DNA from: Tundrisphaera lichenicola
GTDB taxonomy: Bacteria > Planctomycetota > Planctomycetia > Isosphaerales > Isosphaeraceae
Direction of reading: 5' to 3'
Length of the DNA: 64,000 nucleotides
Assembly: GCF_051175385.1 (NCBI RefSeq)
Contig: NZ_CP195106.1
Coordinates: forward strand, 4,526,001 to 4,590,000
The notes below the pieces were generated by a model that worked only from the letters and a program-made list of their open reading frames with translations, did no database searches and was not told the origin of the DNA. Below, piece by piece: positions 8,871-16,635 of this stretch (the stretch's first letter is position 1; each line of letters starts with the position of its first letter). The translations under genes and the position numbers were made by a program.

Positions 8871-9347
8871 ATGCCGCCGGTCACGGACATCACCACCGCT
8901 AGCATGATCCTTGCCTCGATCGTCCTGATCGTGGCGGCACTCCTGGGCTGGCGCGAATGGCACGACCGCGAGGAACGGAATCCCGAGCTCTCACCCGAGG
9001 ACGAGGCCCACTTCGCCTCTCAGGATCTCCGCCGGACGACCGGGATCGTCGTCCTGGTCCTCCTGGCTCTGGGTGTCGCGATCGGCTCGCGAGTCCCGAT
9101 CCGCCTGGGACAGCAAGCCAATCCCCTCTTCGTCGGGATCTGGCTGGGCGTGTTCTCGCTGATCTTCGTCCTGTTGATGCTGGCCATGTCCGACTGGATC
9201 GCCCTCCGACGGTTCGCCGTCCGCCATCGTGGGCAGATCCTCCGCGAGCGGATCGAAATCCTCCGCGAGCAGGCCCGCCTCAAGAAAGAGGCCGGCGAAG
9301 GCGGCAACGGTCATGGCGAAGAACCGCTCCGTGACCTTTTCCGGTAG
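8871..9347 (+). CDS. Small three-helix membrane protein
   Basis: A 158-residue protein with hydrophobic segments at about residues 10-27, 56-74 and 86-107, an acidic loop between the first two (EERNPELSPEDEAH), and a charged, helical C-terminal tail (RERIEILREQARLKKEAGE) that probably lies in the cytoplasm as a coiled coil. It follows the YbjN-tailed kinase by 25 bases on the same strand, so the two likely form an operon, and the charged tail is a possible kinase target or partner. I recognise no named family. Confidence 0.7.
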   Translation: MPPVTDITTASMILASIVLIVAALLGWREWHDREERNPELSPEDEAHFASQDLRRTTGIVVLVLLALGVAIGSRVPIRLGQQANPLFVGIWLGVFSLIFVLLMLAMSDWIALRRFAVRHRGQILRERIEILREQARLKKEAGEGGNGHGEEPLRDLFR

Positions 9348-9823
9348 ATTCGGGGAATTCGTTGCCCTGACCTGGCTTGGGATGATGATCGGACTCGATC
9401 CCGGTGACAGTATCGGGGGATTCTCCCGAGGCCGAATTCCCAGGACGCTGGCCCAGGTTACGCCGAGGCTGGTGACCGTCAGGAGTGGGTTAACGGCGAC
9501 GTTCGGCGGAATCGGCCGGCAATCGATGTCCGATTGTTGCGATTGAAGGGGGCTTCCACTATCAGATTCTCCAATTTAGCCGAGATGGACTATTCGTTGA
9601 CACGATGATAATGGACGTGTAGGGTTGATGTAGACAGGATGTTCCAGGAATGCAGTAGGCCCGAGGGCTTCGCTCGCCCGAAGGAAAAACCGAGGATGGG
9701 GTTCGGACGGGCGGATCTCTTCGAAATCGTCGCCGGATCGACCCCAACCCTCGACCGACTGCTCCCCTCCCTGGACCATCGTTCCGGATACCGGATCATG
9801 TCCTTACCGGGGAGGTCTCCTCG
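9348..9823 (+). other. Intergenic stretch of 476 bases
   Basis: No convincing gene. It holds a 9-bp perfect inverted repeat (GGGAATTCG at 9353-9361 and CGAATTCCC at 9433-9441), a possible promoter near 9597, and at 9694-9706 a minus-strand copy, with one mismatch, of the CGAACCCAATCC word that recurs near 14.1 kb. A strong GGAGG for the next gene lies at 9811-9815. Confidence 0.5.
9597..9625 (+). promoter_or_regulatory. Possible promoter upstream of the S55-like gene
   Basis: A perfect TTGACA at 9597-9602 is followed after 17 bases by TAGGGT (3 of 6 matches to TATAAT). It lies about 200 bases before the S55-like gene. The -10 match is weak, so this is tentative. Confidence 0.25.
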
Positions 9824-11716
9824 ATGGTTCTCCATGCGATCATCCGATACTTCGCGGATATTCGGCGACTGATTCCCACCTTGTTCCTGGCCGTTGGCGC
9901 TACTGCGTTCGCGGGCGAGCCCGATCCGAAGACCTACTGGAATGTGGACGATATCCGGCCCGGGATGAAGGGGACCGGACAGACGGTGATGGTCGGCACC
10001 AAGCTCGAAGAGTTCGGGGCCGAGGTCCTGGGCGTCATGAAGGGGGTCAGCCCCGGGCGCGACATGGTCCTCTGCCGATTGACCGGATGCAACCTGGAGC
10101 ACGCCGGGATCATCCAGGGGATGAGCGGCAGCCCGATCTACATCGACGGCAAGCTCCTGGGCGCGGTCGCGTTCGCCTGGGAGTTCGCCAAGGATCCAAT
10201 CGCGGGGGTCACCCCCTTTTCGCAGATGGTCCAGTATGTCCGGTCGAACGACAAGCGGATCGCCGCCGAGTCCGAACTGGAAAAGGGCCTGGCCCGATCC
10301 GTTAGCCTCGATCCCTTCTGGAGGCTCGACGAGTCGGATGGTCCTCGGATCGACTCGACCGGTCCGATGGCGGTCTCCGGCGGAGGTCTCGGCGGGATGC
10401 GAGCGATCGCAACGCCGCTCGCCGCGTCGGGCTTCACCCCGAGGGCCCTGGCCTTTCTTTCCGAGCGATTCCAGCCGATCGGGCTGGCCCCGATGGCCGG
10501 CGGCAAGGCCCAGGATCGGGTAATCAAGGAGGAAGGCGACAAACTGCTCGTCCCCGGGGCTCCCCTGAGCATCGGCATGGTCACGGGCGACTTCGACCTC
10601 TCCGGGATCGGGACCGTCACCCACGTCGAGGGGGATCGGGTCTATGGATTCGGGCACCCGATGTTCAGCCTGGGGGCCTGCCAGTTCCCGATGATGACCG
10701 GCTACATCCACACGGTGTATCCTCGGGCCAGCGTCAGCATGAAGATGGGCTCCCCCTTGAAGGTTGTAGGGGTGCTGGATACCGACGTCAGTACCGGGAT
10801 TGCCGGGCGGATCGGCCCCAAGCCTGACATGATCCCCCTTTCGGTGAAGGTCAAGACCGGGCGGTACGCCGAGACCCGGACCTTCCACGTCGAGGTTGTC
10901 CGCGAGCCGAACCTCCTCCCCAACCTGGTCATGGCCGTGCTGACCAACGCGGTCGACACCGAGGGTAATCTGCCCGACGAACTGACCGCCAAGATCGGCG
11001 CCACCATCCAGATCAAGGGTCACGATCCGATCGTCTTCAAGGACGTCTTGAGCGGCCCTCGATACTCGGGAGCCACGGGCCCGTCGGCGATGTTCAGCCC
11101 GATCGCGGGCATGGTCAACATGCTGGTCCGCAACTCCCTGGCCCCGATCCGGATCGAGTCGATCGACTGCTCGGTCGAGGTCATCCCCGGCCGGACGGCC
11201 GCCGTGGTCGAGTCGGTTCGCCTCGCCTCCGACCGGGTCGAACCCGGCGCGCCTCTCCAGGCGTTCGTCACGATCAAGCCCTTCAAGGGAGATCGCGAGG
11301 TCGTTGAAGTTGCATTGTCCCTCCCCGACGACTTCCCCGAGGGGACTCACGAGGCCTTTGTCTGCGACCTGAGTAACAGTCTTCGCCGTCGTTTCAAGAA
11401 TGAGCCGCAGCTGCTCGAACCCCGGGACGGCGACGGCCTGATCCGGGCCATCCGCTCGCAGATCGACATGACCCGGACGACGATCTCGCTCCACGTCGCC
11501 GGCCCCGATCGAGGCCTGGCCGTGATGGGCCAGCCGCTGCCGAACCTTCCCGGGAGCGCACGCGCCGTCTTCACCTCGGCTCGTCAGACTCCCGAGCCCG
11601 CCATCCGCCAGGACCTGATCGGGTCGGCGGAAACCGATTGGGTCGTCGATGGATCGCAATCGATCAAGTTTACCGTCGCACGGGACACGGGGCTTTCGCT
11701 GGCCCTGCCGAAGTGA
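9824..11716 (+). CDS. SpoIVB/S55-type peptidase-like exported protein
   Basis: A 630-residue protein with a hydrophobic leader ending near AFA (residue 30), so exported. It contains QGMSGSPIYIDGKLLGAVAF (residues 98-117), the nucleophile-Ser block of SpoIVB peptidases (here Ser103), followed by WEFAKDPIAGVTP. Further along come GIGTVTHV (261-268) and GFGHPMFSLG (275-284), which resemble the SpoIVB block carrying the catalytic His, then VLDTDVSTGIAGRIG (318-332). In Bacillus SpoIVB the His block precedes the Ser block; here the order is reversed. The C-terminal 250 residues are beta-rich. ATG 9824 has GGAGG 8 bases upstream. It is followed on the same strand by an exported beta-propeller protein. 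Protease activity is inferred only. Confidence 0.75.
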   Translation: MVLHAIIRYFADIRRLIPTLFLAVGATAFAGEPDPKTYWNVDDIRPGMKGTGQTVMVGTKLEEFGAEVLGVMKGVSPGRDMVLCRLTGCNLEHAGIIQGMSGSPIYIDGKLLGAVAFAWEFAKDPIAGVTPFSQMVQYVRSNDKRIAAESELEKGLARSVSLDPFWRLDESDGPRIDSTGPMAVSGGGLGGMRAIATPLAASGFTPRALAFLSERFQPIGLAPMAGGKAQDRVIKEEGDKLLVPGAPLSIGMVTGDFDLSGIGTVTHVEGDRVYGFGHPMFSLGACQFPMMTGYIHTVYPRASVSMKMGSPLKVVGVLDTDVSTGIAGRIGPKPDMIPLSVKVKTGRYAETRTFHVEVVREPNLLPNLVMAVLTNAVDTEGNLPDELTAKIGATIQIKGHDPIVFKDVLSGPRYSGATGPSAMFSPIAGMVNMLVRNSLAPIRIESIDCSVEVIPGRTAAVVESVRLASDRVEPGAPLQAFVTIKPFKGDREVVEVALSLPDDFPEGTHEAFVCDLSNSLRRRFKNEPQLLEPRDGDGLIRAIRSQIDMTRTTISLHVAGPDRGLAVMGQPLPNLPGSARAVFTSARQTPEPAIRQDLIGSAETDWVVDGSQSIKFTVARDTGLSLALPK

Positions 11717-11747
11717 TAGGTAACAGGCATTGATCGAGAGAGGAACC

Positions 11748-11830
11748 GGGTGGCATGCCCTCGCATCAGCTTGGGCATGCGATCGGTTAACGACTCTCCC
11801 ATGCTCTCGCTCGCGCGAGGGCTGCCACCC
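11748..11830 (+). promoter_or_regulatory. Structured leader with two competing hairpins before the beta-propeller gene
   Basis: The left arm at 11748-11764 pairs with 11815-11830 over 16 bp with a single bulged T. Inside it, GCATGCCC (11753-11760) can instead pair with GGGCATGC (11773-11780). The two structures exclude each other. The element ends 6 bases before the ribosome binding site (GAGAAGG, 11836-11842). It could be a leader switch, an intergenic terminator, or a copy of a dispersed palindromic repeat. Confidence 0.5.
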
Positions 11831-11851
11831 AGTCCGAGAAGGCTTGATTCC

Positions 11852-13990
11852 ATGAAGACCCCTTCGTCCCCTCGAATCCGGCCACTGGTCGGCTCGATCC
11901 TTTGCTTCCTGTTCGCGTCGATCGCGATCGCGAAGGTCGAGACCTGGAAGCAGGAAGGTGCATCGGCTTTCGGGAAGGGGCAAAGCGAAGGGGTGGTCAT
12001 CTCCGACTCGGGGCGGGTCCGGCTGGCCCGAGCGATCCGTCCCACCGCTCCGATGGATGCCAGCCGGGTCTGGGATCTGGTACGGACTTCGGATGGCGCG
12101 ATCTTCGCGGCCACCGGAAACGAGGGGAAGGTTTACCGGCGAGCGAACGAGGCTCCCTGGACGGTCGTGCTCGACCCGGACGACTCACAAGCCCTATCCT
12201 TGGCGGTTACTTCCGACGGTAAGGTCTTTGCCGGGACCGGGCCCAGCGGATTGTTGGTCGAGGTCTCCGACCCGCAACATCCGGCCTCGAGGCCCGATCC
12301 CAAGGTTCAATATCTCTGGGACCTGGCTGTCGATTCCAAAGGCAACCTCTACGCCGCGACCGGGCCGACCGGCCAACTCTGGAAGCGATCCCCGGATGGG
12401 ACCTGGTCGCTCCTGCTCGATAGCAAGCATCCCCACCTGCTCTGCGTCGCGGTCGCTCCCGATGGGTCGGTCTTCGCCGGTTCCGATGGCGAGGGCCTGA
12501 TCTACAAGGTCGAGGCCGACGGCAAGGTCTCGGTCCTCTACGATGCTCCGCAGGACGAGGTCCGGGCCCTGTTCGTCGGGCCGGACGGGGCGATCTACGC
12601 CGGGACGGCGGCGGAAGCGGGCGGTTCCGGCAGTTCGAGCGGATCGGGGCGATCGTCCACGAGTCTCTCGCCGGCTCGAGACGATTCGATTGCCTCACGA
12701 TCGAATTCGACCGGTTCCTTGGTCGTTCAGAAAGGGGCCTCGCCTCCTCGCGACTTTGGAGACTCGCCCTCGGTCCCGGGCGGAACCGCGTCGCCCAGGC
12801 CCGCTTCGCCCGGGGAGAACTCGGTCTACCGGATCGGCACGGATGGTGTCCCTCGCGAGATCTTCCGCCACAAGTCGATGATCTTCGCCCTGGCCTGGCG
12901 GGACGATAAGCTTTATGTCGGGACGGGTCCCCAGGGGACCCTCTTCGAGGTCCGCGACCTCGGCCGCGAGTCGACCCCGGTGGCCCGGGTCGATCATGGC
13001 CAGATCCTCGCCTTGCTCGACGACTCGAAAGAAGGCCTGATCCTGGGGGTGGGCGATCCCGGTGCCGTCCTCCGACTCGATCCGAGACACCCATCGAGCG
13101 GGGCTTTGACCTCGGAGATCCTCGACGCCAAGCTCGTCAGCAAGTTCGGCGCGATCTCCTGGAAGGCCGAGACCCCCGACGGCTCGTCGATCTCGGTCAA
13201 GGTCCGGACCGGGAACGTCGGCGAGCCCGATTCTACCTGGTCCCCCTGGTCGGCCGAGCAAGGCTCCTCCGACTCGGCCGTCGCCGGGTGCCCCCCCGGT
13301 CGATTCGCCCAGTATCAGGTCAAACTGACCACCGCGAACCCGGCCGTGACCCCCGAACTTCGGTCGCTCTCGATCCGCTATCAGACTGCGAACCTCCCGC
13401 CCGAGATCACCAAGGTTGATGTGCCCGACGTAGGGGCTGCCGACGGTGCAACCCGGCAAGCCAAGCTGAACCTGAAATGGGATGCGACCGATCCCAACGG
13501 CGACGATCTCTCGTACATGCTCCAGATCCGCAAGGATGGCTGGCCCGATTGGATCAAGCTTGGCGAAGCGGCCCTGACCGACGCGAATTACTCCTGGGAT
13601 ACGTCGACGGTTCCTGATGGGACCTACCGGGTCCGGGTCACCGCCTCCGACCGGCCCTCGAACGCTCCCGCCGATGCCCTGAGCCGCGAGCGGATCAGCG
13701 AGTCCTTCCTGGTCGATCATCAGGCCCCCCGGGTGACGGTTTCGGCAGGCAACCCACATCCGAGCGTCTCGATCAAGGATGACCTGACCCGGATCGTGAA
13801 GGCAGCCTACTCCCTCGATGGCGGCGATTGGGTGCCCATCTTTCCCGATGATGGCCTGTTCGACTCGCCGGCAGAAACCATTGGCCTGCCCCTCCCCGAT
13901 CTCAAGCCCGGCCCTCACGTGCTCATGGTCCGGGCCGTAGACGCCGCCGGGAACCTCGGGACGGGGGATCTTGTCGTCGATGGCCATTGA
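11852..13990 (+). CDS. Exported beta-propeller protein with C-terminal fibronectin-like region
   Basis: A 712-residue protein from ATG 11852 (GAGAAGG upstream), with a signal peptide ending in AIA before KVETW (about residue 27). Residues of about 60-480 hold repeated units of the kind LYAATGPTGQLWKR and VFAGSDGEGLIYKV, typical of WD40/NHL-like propellers. Between about residues 251 and 326 a Ser/Gly/Pro-rich low-complexity insert interrupts the propeller. The last 200 residues are beta-sandwich-like (GTYRVRVTASD), with VDHQAPRVTV and DAAGNLG. It directly follows the S55-like gene and both are exported, so they may act together. No enzyme motif is visible; the role is unknown. Confidence 0.75.
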   Translation: MKTPSSPRIRPLVGSILCFLFASIAIAKVETWKQEGASAFGKGQSEGVVISDSGRVRLARAIRPTAPMDASRVWDLVRTSDGAIFAATGNEGKVYRRANEAPWTVVLDPDDSQALSLAVTSDGKVFAGTGPSGLLVEVSDPQHPASRPDPKVQYLWDLAVDSKGNLYAATGPTGQLWKRSPDGTWSLLLDSKHPHLLCVAVAPDGSVFAGSDGEGLIYKVEADGKVSVLYDAPQDEVRALFVGPDGAIYAGTAAEAGGSGSSSGSGRSSTSLSPARDDSIASRSNSTGSLVVQKGASPPRDFGDSPSVPGGTASPRPASPGENSVYRIGTDGVPREIFRHKSMIFALAWRDDKLYVGTGPQGTLFEVRDLGRESTPVARVDHGQILALLDDSKEGLILGVGDPGAVLRLDPRHPSSGALTSEILDAKLVSKFGAISWKAETPDGSSISVKVRTGNVGEPDSTWSPWSAEQGSSDSAVAGCPPGRFAQYQVKLTTANPAVTPELRSLSIRYQTANLPPEITKVDVPDVGAADGATRQAKLNLKWDATDPNGDDLSYMLQIRKDGWPDWIKLGEAALTDANYSWDTSTVPDGTYRVRVTASDRPSNAPADALSRERISESFLVDHQAPRVTVSAGNPHPSVSIKDDLTRIVKAAYSLDGGDWVPIFPDDGLFDSPAETIGLPLPDLKPGPHVLMVRAVDAAGNLGTGDLVVDGH

Positions 13991-13995
13991 TCCGT

Positions 13996-14011
13996 TTCGG
14001 GCCAGCCCGAA
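13996..14011 (+). terminator. Hairpin terminator after the beta-propeller gene
   Basis: TTCGGGC, two bases, then GCCCGAA, only 6 bases past the stop codon, followed by GGTTTGTCT. The stem is 7 bp (more realistically 6 with a 4-base loop). The T tract is poor. Confidence 0.45.
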
Positions 14012-14108
14012 GGTTTGTCTCGTGCCGAACTCCGGTTAATCTGGGGATCACCTGCTCCGGCGGTATAGGGCCAATCGAGCGATCCCGGTCATTCCTGCCG
14101 CGGAAAAG

Positions 14109-14296
14109 ACGAACCCAATCCGGGCGGAGTGCGTAGCAAGCAGGCGACCACCGACGGCCCGGGCGTCGGGTCGATCGAACTATTACGAACCCAACTTCCG
14201 GACCGAAGGCCATGTTGCCCAACCCGTTCGGACTATCCGACGCGTTCGAGATTCCCAGTCCTGTCCCGGAGTCGCCAGGAAAAAACGAACCCAATC
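14109..14296 (+). repeat. Three copies of an ACGAACCCAAT word in intergenic DNA
   Basis: The word ACGAACCCAA(T/C) appears at 14109-14120, 14185-14195 and 14285-14296, spaced by 76 and 100 bases and usually preceded by an A-rich run. A related minus-strand copy with one mismatch lies at 9694-9706. The third copy falls inside the poorly conserved N-terminal extension of the next open frame, which suggests that extension is not coding. From memory, strings translating as TNPI recur in intergenic DNA of Isosphaeraceae; I could not verify this here. Confidence 0.5.
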
Positions 14297-15294
14297 TCGA
14301 ACGAGTGGACGATTTGCCCCACTTTGAGAGGACTCGACTTTTCCTCGCCCCACGAGAATTCACTATCCGGAAATCGAGACCGGTTCCGCAGTCAATCTCC
14401 CCCCGATCTCGAATTTCGGTACGACGGTACGGGCTTGGAAGAGTCGAGGTGATCGTGGTCGTCGGGCTCCTCGCCTTCTTCCTGATGTGGGTCTTCATCG
14501 CCCTGCCCCAGGGTCGCGAGAAGTCCCGGATGGTGGGTTGCCAGCAGAATCTGATGCAGATCGGCAAGGGGCTGGAGCTGTATCACCAGGCCAATCGACG
14601 CTTCCCGAGCGTGCCCGAACTGGGAACTCGCGCCGGGACCTCGCCGATCCAGGCCATGCTGGAAGGCCTGGTCCTCCCGGATCTCACGGGCATCAGCGAC
14701 ACGAAGACCCCGCCGAAGCCCACGACTGCTCCTCCGAGGGGCACGCGGGTTCCCGGCCTCGCTTGTCCGAGCGACTCGAACGCGATGGCGGGTCTGTTCG
14801 ACGGGCCGATCAGTTACCGGGCCAACACCGGAGCCTCCACCAGCGGCCAGGGCGGTCCGTTCGCGCCGGGCCGATCGACCTCGATCCCGGAAGTCGAAGC
14901 GGCCGACGGGTTGGCGTATACCGCGTCTTTCGCCGAACGATTGGTCGGGAACGGCCGTGATGGGCAACCGGCGCGGGAAAATTACGCGAGGCCACTCGGC
15001 CCGATCGGCCCGGACGGCTGCCCGAGCCTGGGCGATGATCTCTGGAAGGGTGACGCGGGCTCGGACTGGGCCGAGGCGAGTTGGCGATCGACCCTGTACG
15101 GTCACGCTCTGACACCCAACGCAACCCCCTCCTGCATCGCCGAGGACGGTCGGACCGCCGCCATCGGTGCATCGAGCGCCCACCCTAACCGGGTGAATGT
15201 CCTGATGCTCGACGGGTCACTTCGAGGGATCACGCCCACGATCGACCCCAAGATCTGGCGGGCCATGGGCACCATAGGGACGGCCAATCCTTGA
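14212..15294 (+). CDS. DUF1559-type pseudopilin-like protein, start uncertain
   Basis: The recognisable part begins near 14440 with GLGRVEVIVVVGLLAFF, which fits a prepilin processing site (G then Glu at +5) and a hydrophobic helix. Then follow KSRMVGCQQNLMQIGKGLELYHQANRRFP and, near the end, AHPNRVNVLMLDGSLRGI, both hallmarks of the DUF1559 family of planctomycete pseudopilin-like proteins. The first ATG of the frame (14212) would put about 75 non-pilin residues before the processing site, which is unusual; a GTG at 14449 would start inside the helix. The leader is a mismatch to the family's usual GFTLIELLVVI. Function: probably a surface or secretion-linked pilin-like subunit; the partner is unknown. 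Confidence 0.7.
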   Translation: MLPNPFGLSDAFEIPSPVPESPGKNEPNLERVDDLPHFERTRLFLAPREFTIRKSRPVPQSISPRSRISVRRYGLGRVEVIVVVGLLAFFLMWVFIALPQGREKSRMVGCQQNLMQIGKGLELYHQANRRFPSVPELGTRAGTSPIQAMLEGLVLPDLTGISDTKTPPKPTTAPPRGTRVPGLACPSDSNAMAGLFDGPISYRANTGASTSGQGGPFAPGRSTSIPEVEAADGLAYTASFAERLVGNGRDGQPARENYARPLGPIGPDGCPSLGDDLWKGDAGSDWAEASWRSTLYGHALTPNATPSCIAEDGRTAAIGASSAHPNRVNVLMLDGSLRGITPTIDPKIWRAMGTIGTANP

Positions 15295-15329
15295 AGTCGA
15301 TGAGGTCCGAGGGTGTGTCGCGCATCGGC

Positions 15330-15794
15330 TCAGGGCTCGACCAGCTTGTCGAGTCGGACCAGGCGGACTCCCTCGACCTCTCGGACCCACCGGGCGTGCT
15401 TGGGATCTCCCGGAACGATCATCCTGATGGGGCCGAAGCCCTTGTCGAGCGGTTCCCCGTCGCGCTCGATCGCGAGGAGGTAGCGTTCTCCCGGGGCATC
15501 CATCGCGACGGCGGCGGCGGAGTAGGCCGCTTGATAGCCGTCGGCTCCCCGGACCAGTAGGACTGCGTCACTCAGGGATTTCATCCCGGGCATCGTCCGG
15601 GCCTCCTTGACCCGCTTCTCTAGGAGTAGCGCGAGCGGGACACCTCGATAGATGACCGTCTTGCCATTTTCCGAGACCCGGACCTCGGCCTGATCCATCG
15701 CCTTGAGGGTGGCCAGGTCGCAGGGAAGTTTCTCGGACCCGATTGGGGCGGGCGTTTGTACGAGGATCAATGCTGCCAACCAGGTCATCGTCAT
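15330..15794 (-). CDS. Exported sulfite-oxidase-like molybdopterin-domain protein
   Basis: I start at ATG 15794, which has AAGGA 8 bases upstream; the product is 154 residues. A short signal-like stretch (MTWLAALILVQTPAP) leads a domain with YRGVPLALLLE and, near the end, FGPIRMIVPGDPKHARWVREV, which matches the end of the oxidoreductase molybdopterin-binding domain (GPxRLxxPxxxxxRWVRxV). The domain is short compared with full sulfite oxidases, and no molybdopterin-ligating Cys is evident, so it may be a non-enzymatic relative. It is convergent with the pseudopilin gene. Confidence 0.65.
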   Translation of the reverse strand: MTMTWLAALILVQTPAPIGSEKLPCDLATLKAMDQAEVRVSENGKTVIYRGVPLALLLEKRVKEARTMPGMKSLSDAVLLVRGADGYQAAYSAAAVAMDAPGERYLLAIERDGEPLDKGFGPIRMIVPGDPKHARWVREVEGVRLVRLDKLVEP

Positions 15795-15936
15795 CGGTTC
15801 GGTCCTTCTTGTGCTCGACTCTGTCGAAGTGGGTCTTCGCGCCAGGCCCGAGACATGGTAACCCGGACCCTCCGGGATGTTCCACGAGGTCGAGTGGACC
15901 TTGTACGATTCCGGTGAGCCAGGGGAGCGACGAACG

Positions 15937-16569
15937 ATGAGGCGACCGGCCCTGATCTTCGATTTTGGCAACGTGGTCGCCCATTTCGATTACCGGAGGG
16001 CGGCCTCGACCCTCGGCTCAAGGATCAACCTGTCCGGCGAAGATTTGCTCGATCGGCTCCGGCCCCTCGGATTCTCGGACCTGCTCAAGACGTTCGAGAG
16101 CGGGAAGATCACCGCCGAGGAATTTTCACGAGGGGTGTCCGAGATGGTCGGGCTGGCCATCGATCACGACGACTTCGTCGCGGCCTGGGCCGACATCTTC
16201 TCCGCCAACGAGTCGATCGCCCCCTTGCTGGCTTCGCTCAAGGGGGCGGGTTACACGCTCATCCTCGGCTCGAACACCAACGACTTGCACGCCAATCACT
16301 TTCGTCGCCAGTTCGCCGAGACCCTGGCCCACTTCGACCGGCTCGTTCTCTCCTACGAAGTGGGGCACATCAAGCCCTCGTCGGCGTTCTACCTGGCCTG
16401 TGCCGATGCGGCCGAGGCCGAGCCGGGGGATTGCGTCTTCATCGACGACCTGCCGGAGAATATCGAGGGGGCCAGGGCGGCCGGACTCGTCGGGATTCTC
16501 TACCGGGAGACCGACGCTCTCGTTCGCGACCTTGAGAAGCTGGGAGTCATGGTCCGATTGGATACTTGA
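15937..16569 (+). CDS. HAD-family phosphatase
   Basis: A 210-residue HAD protein of the class with a small helical cap, similar to YihX-like glucose-1-phosphate phosphatases and epoxide-hydrolase N-terminal domains. Motifs: DFGNVVAHFD near residue 8-17 (Asp nucleophile; the second Asp of DxD is Asn), SNTNDLHANHF, GHIKPSSAFY (Lys of motif III) and FIDDLPENIEGARAAG (motif IV). AGGGGAG lies 9 bases before ATG 15937. It is divergent from the preceding molybdopterin-domain gene. The substrate is not predictable. Confidence 0.8.
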   Translation: MRRPALIFDFGNVVAHFDYRRAASTLGSRINLSGEDLLDRLRPLGFSDLLKTFESGKITAEEFSRGVSEMVGLAIDHDDFVAAWADIFSANESIAPLLASLKGAGYTLILGSNTNDLHANHFRRQFAETLAHFDRLVLSYEVGHIKPSSAFYLACADAAEAEPGDCVFIDDLPENIEGARAAGLVGILYRETDALVRDLEKLGVMVRLDT

Positions 16570-16635
16570 TCGGCGTGGTCAAAGGGGAATGGCCCCGATC
16601 TTCGTCGGATCGAGTTTCGGGGTGTCTCGGTGTCC

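Noticed and set aside
9353..9441. 9-bp perfect inverted repeat with 71 bases between the arms
   Set aside because: A 9-bp pair over this distance is expected by chance in 64 kb, and the inner structure is weak.
9590..11983. A 797-residue minus-strand open frame
   Set aside because: It runs antisense to the S55-like gene, whose motifs and start are clear; high GC keeps such frames open. Its sequence is low-complexity with no family pattern.
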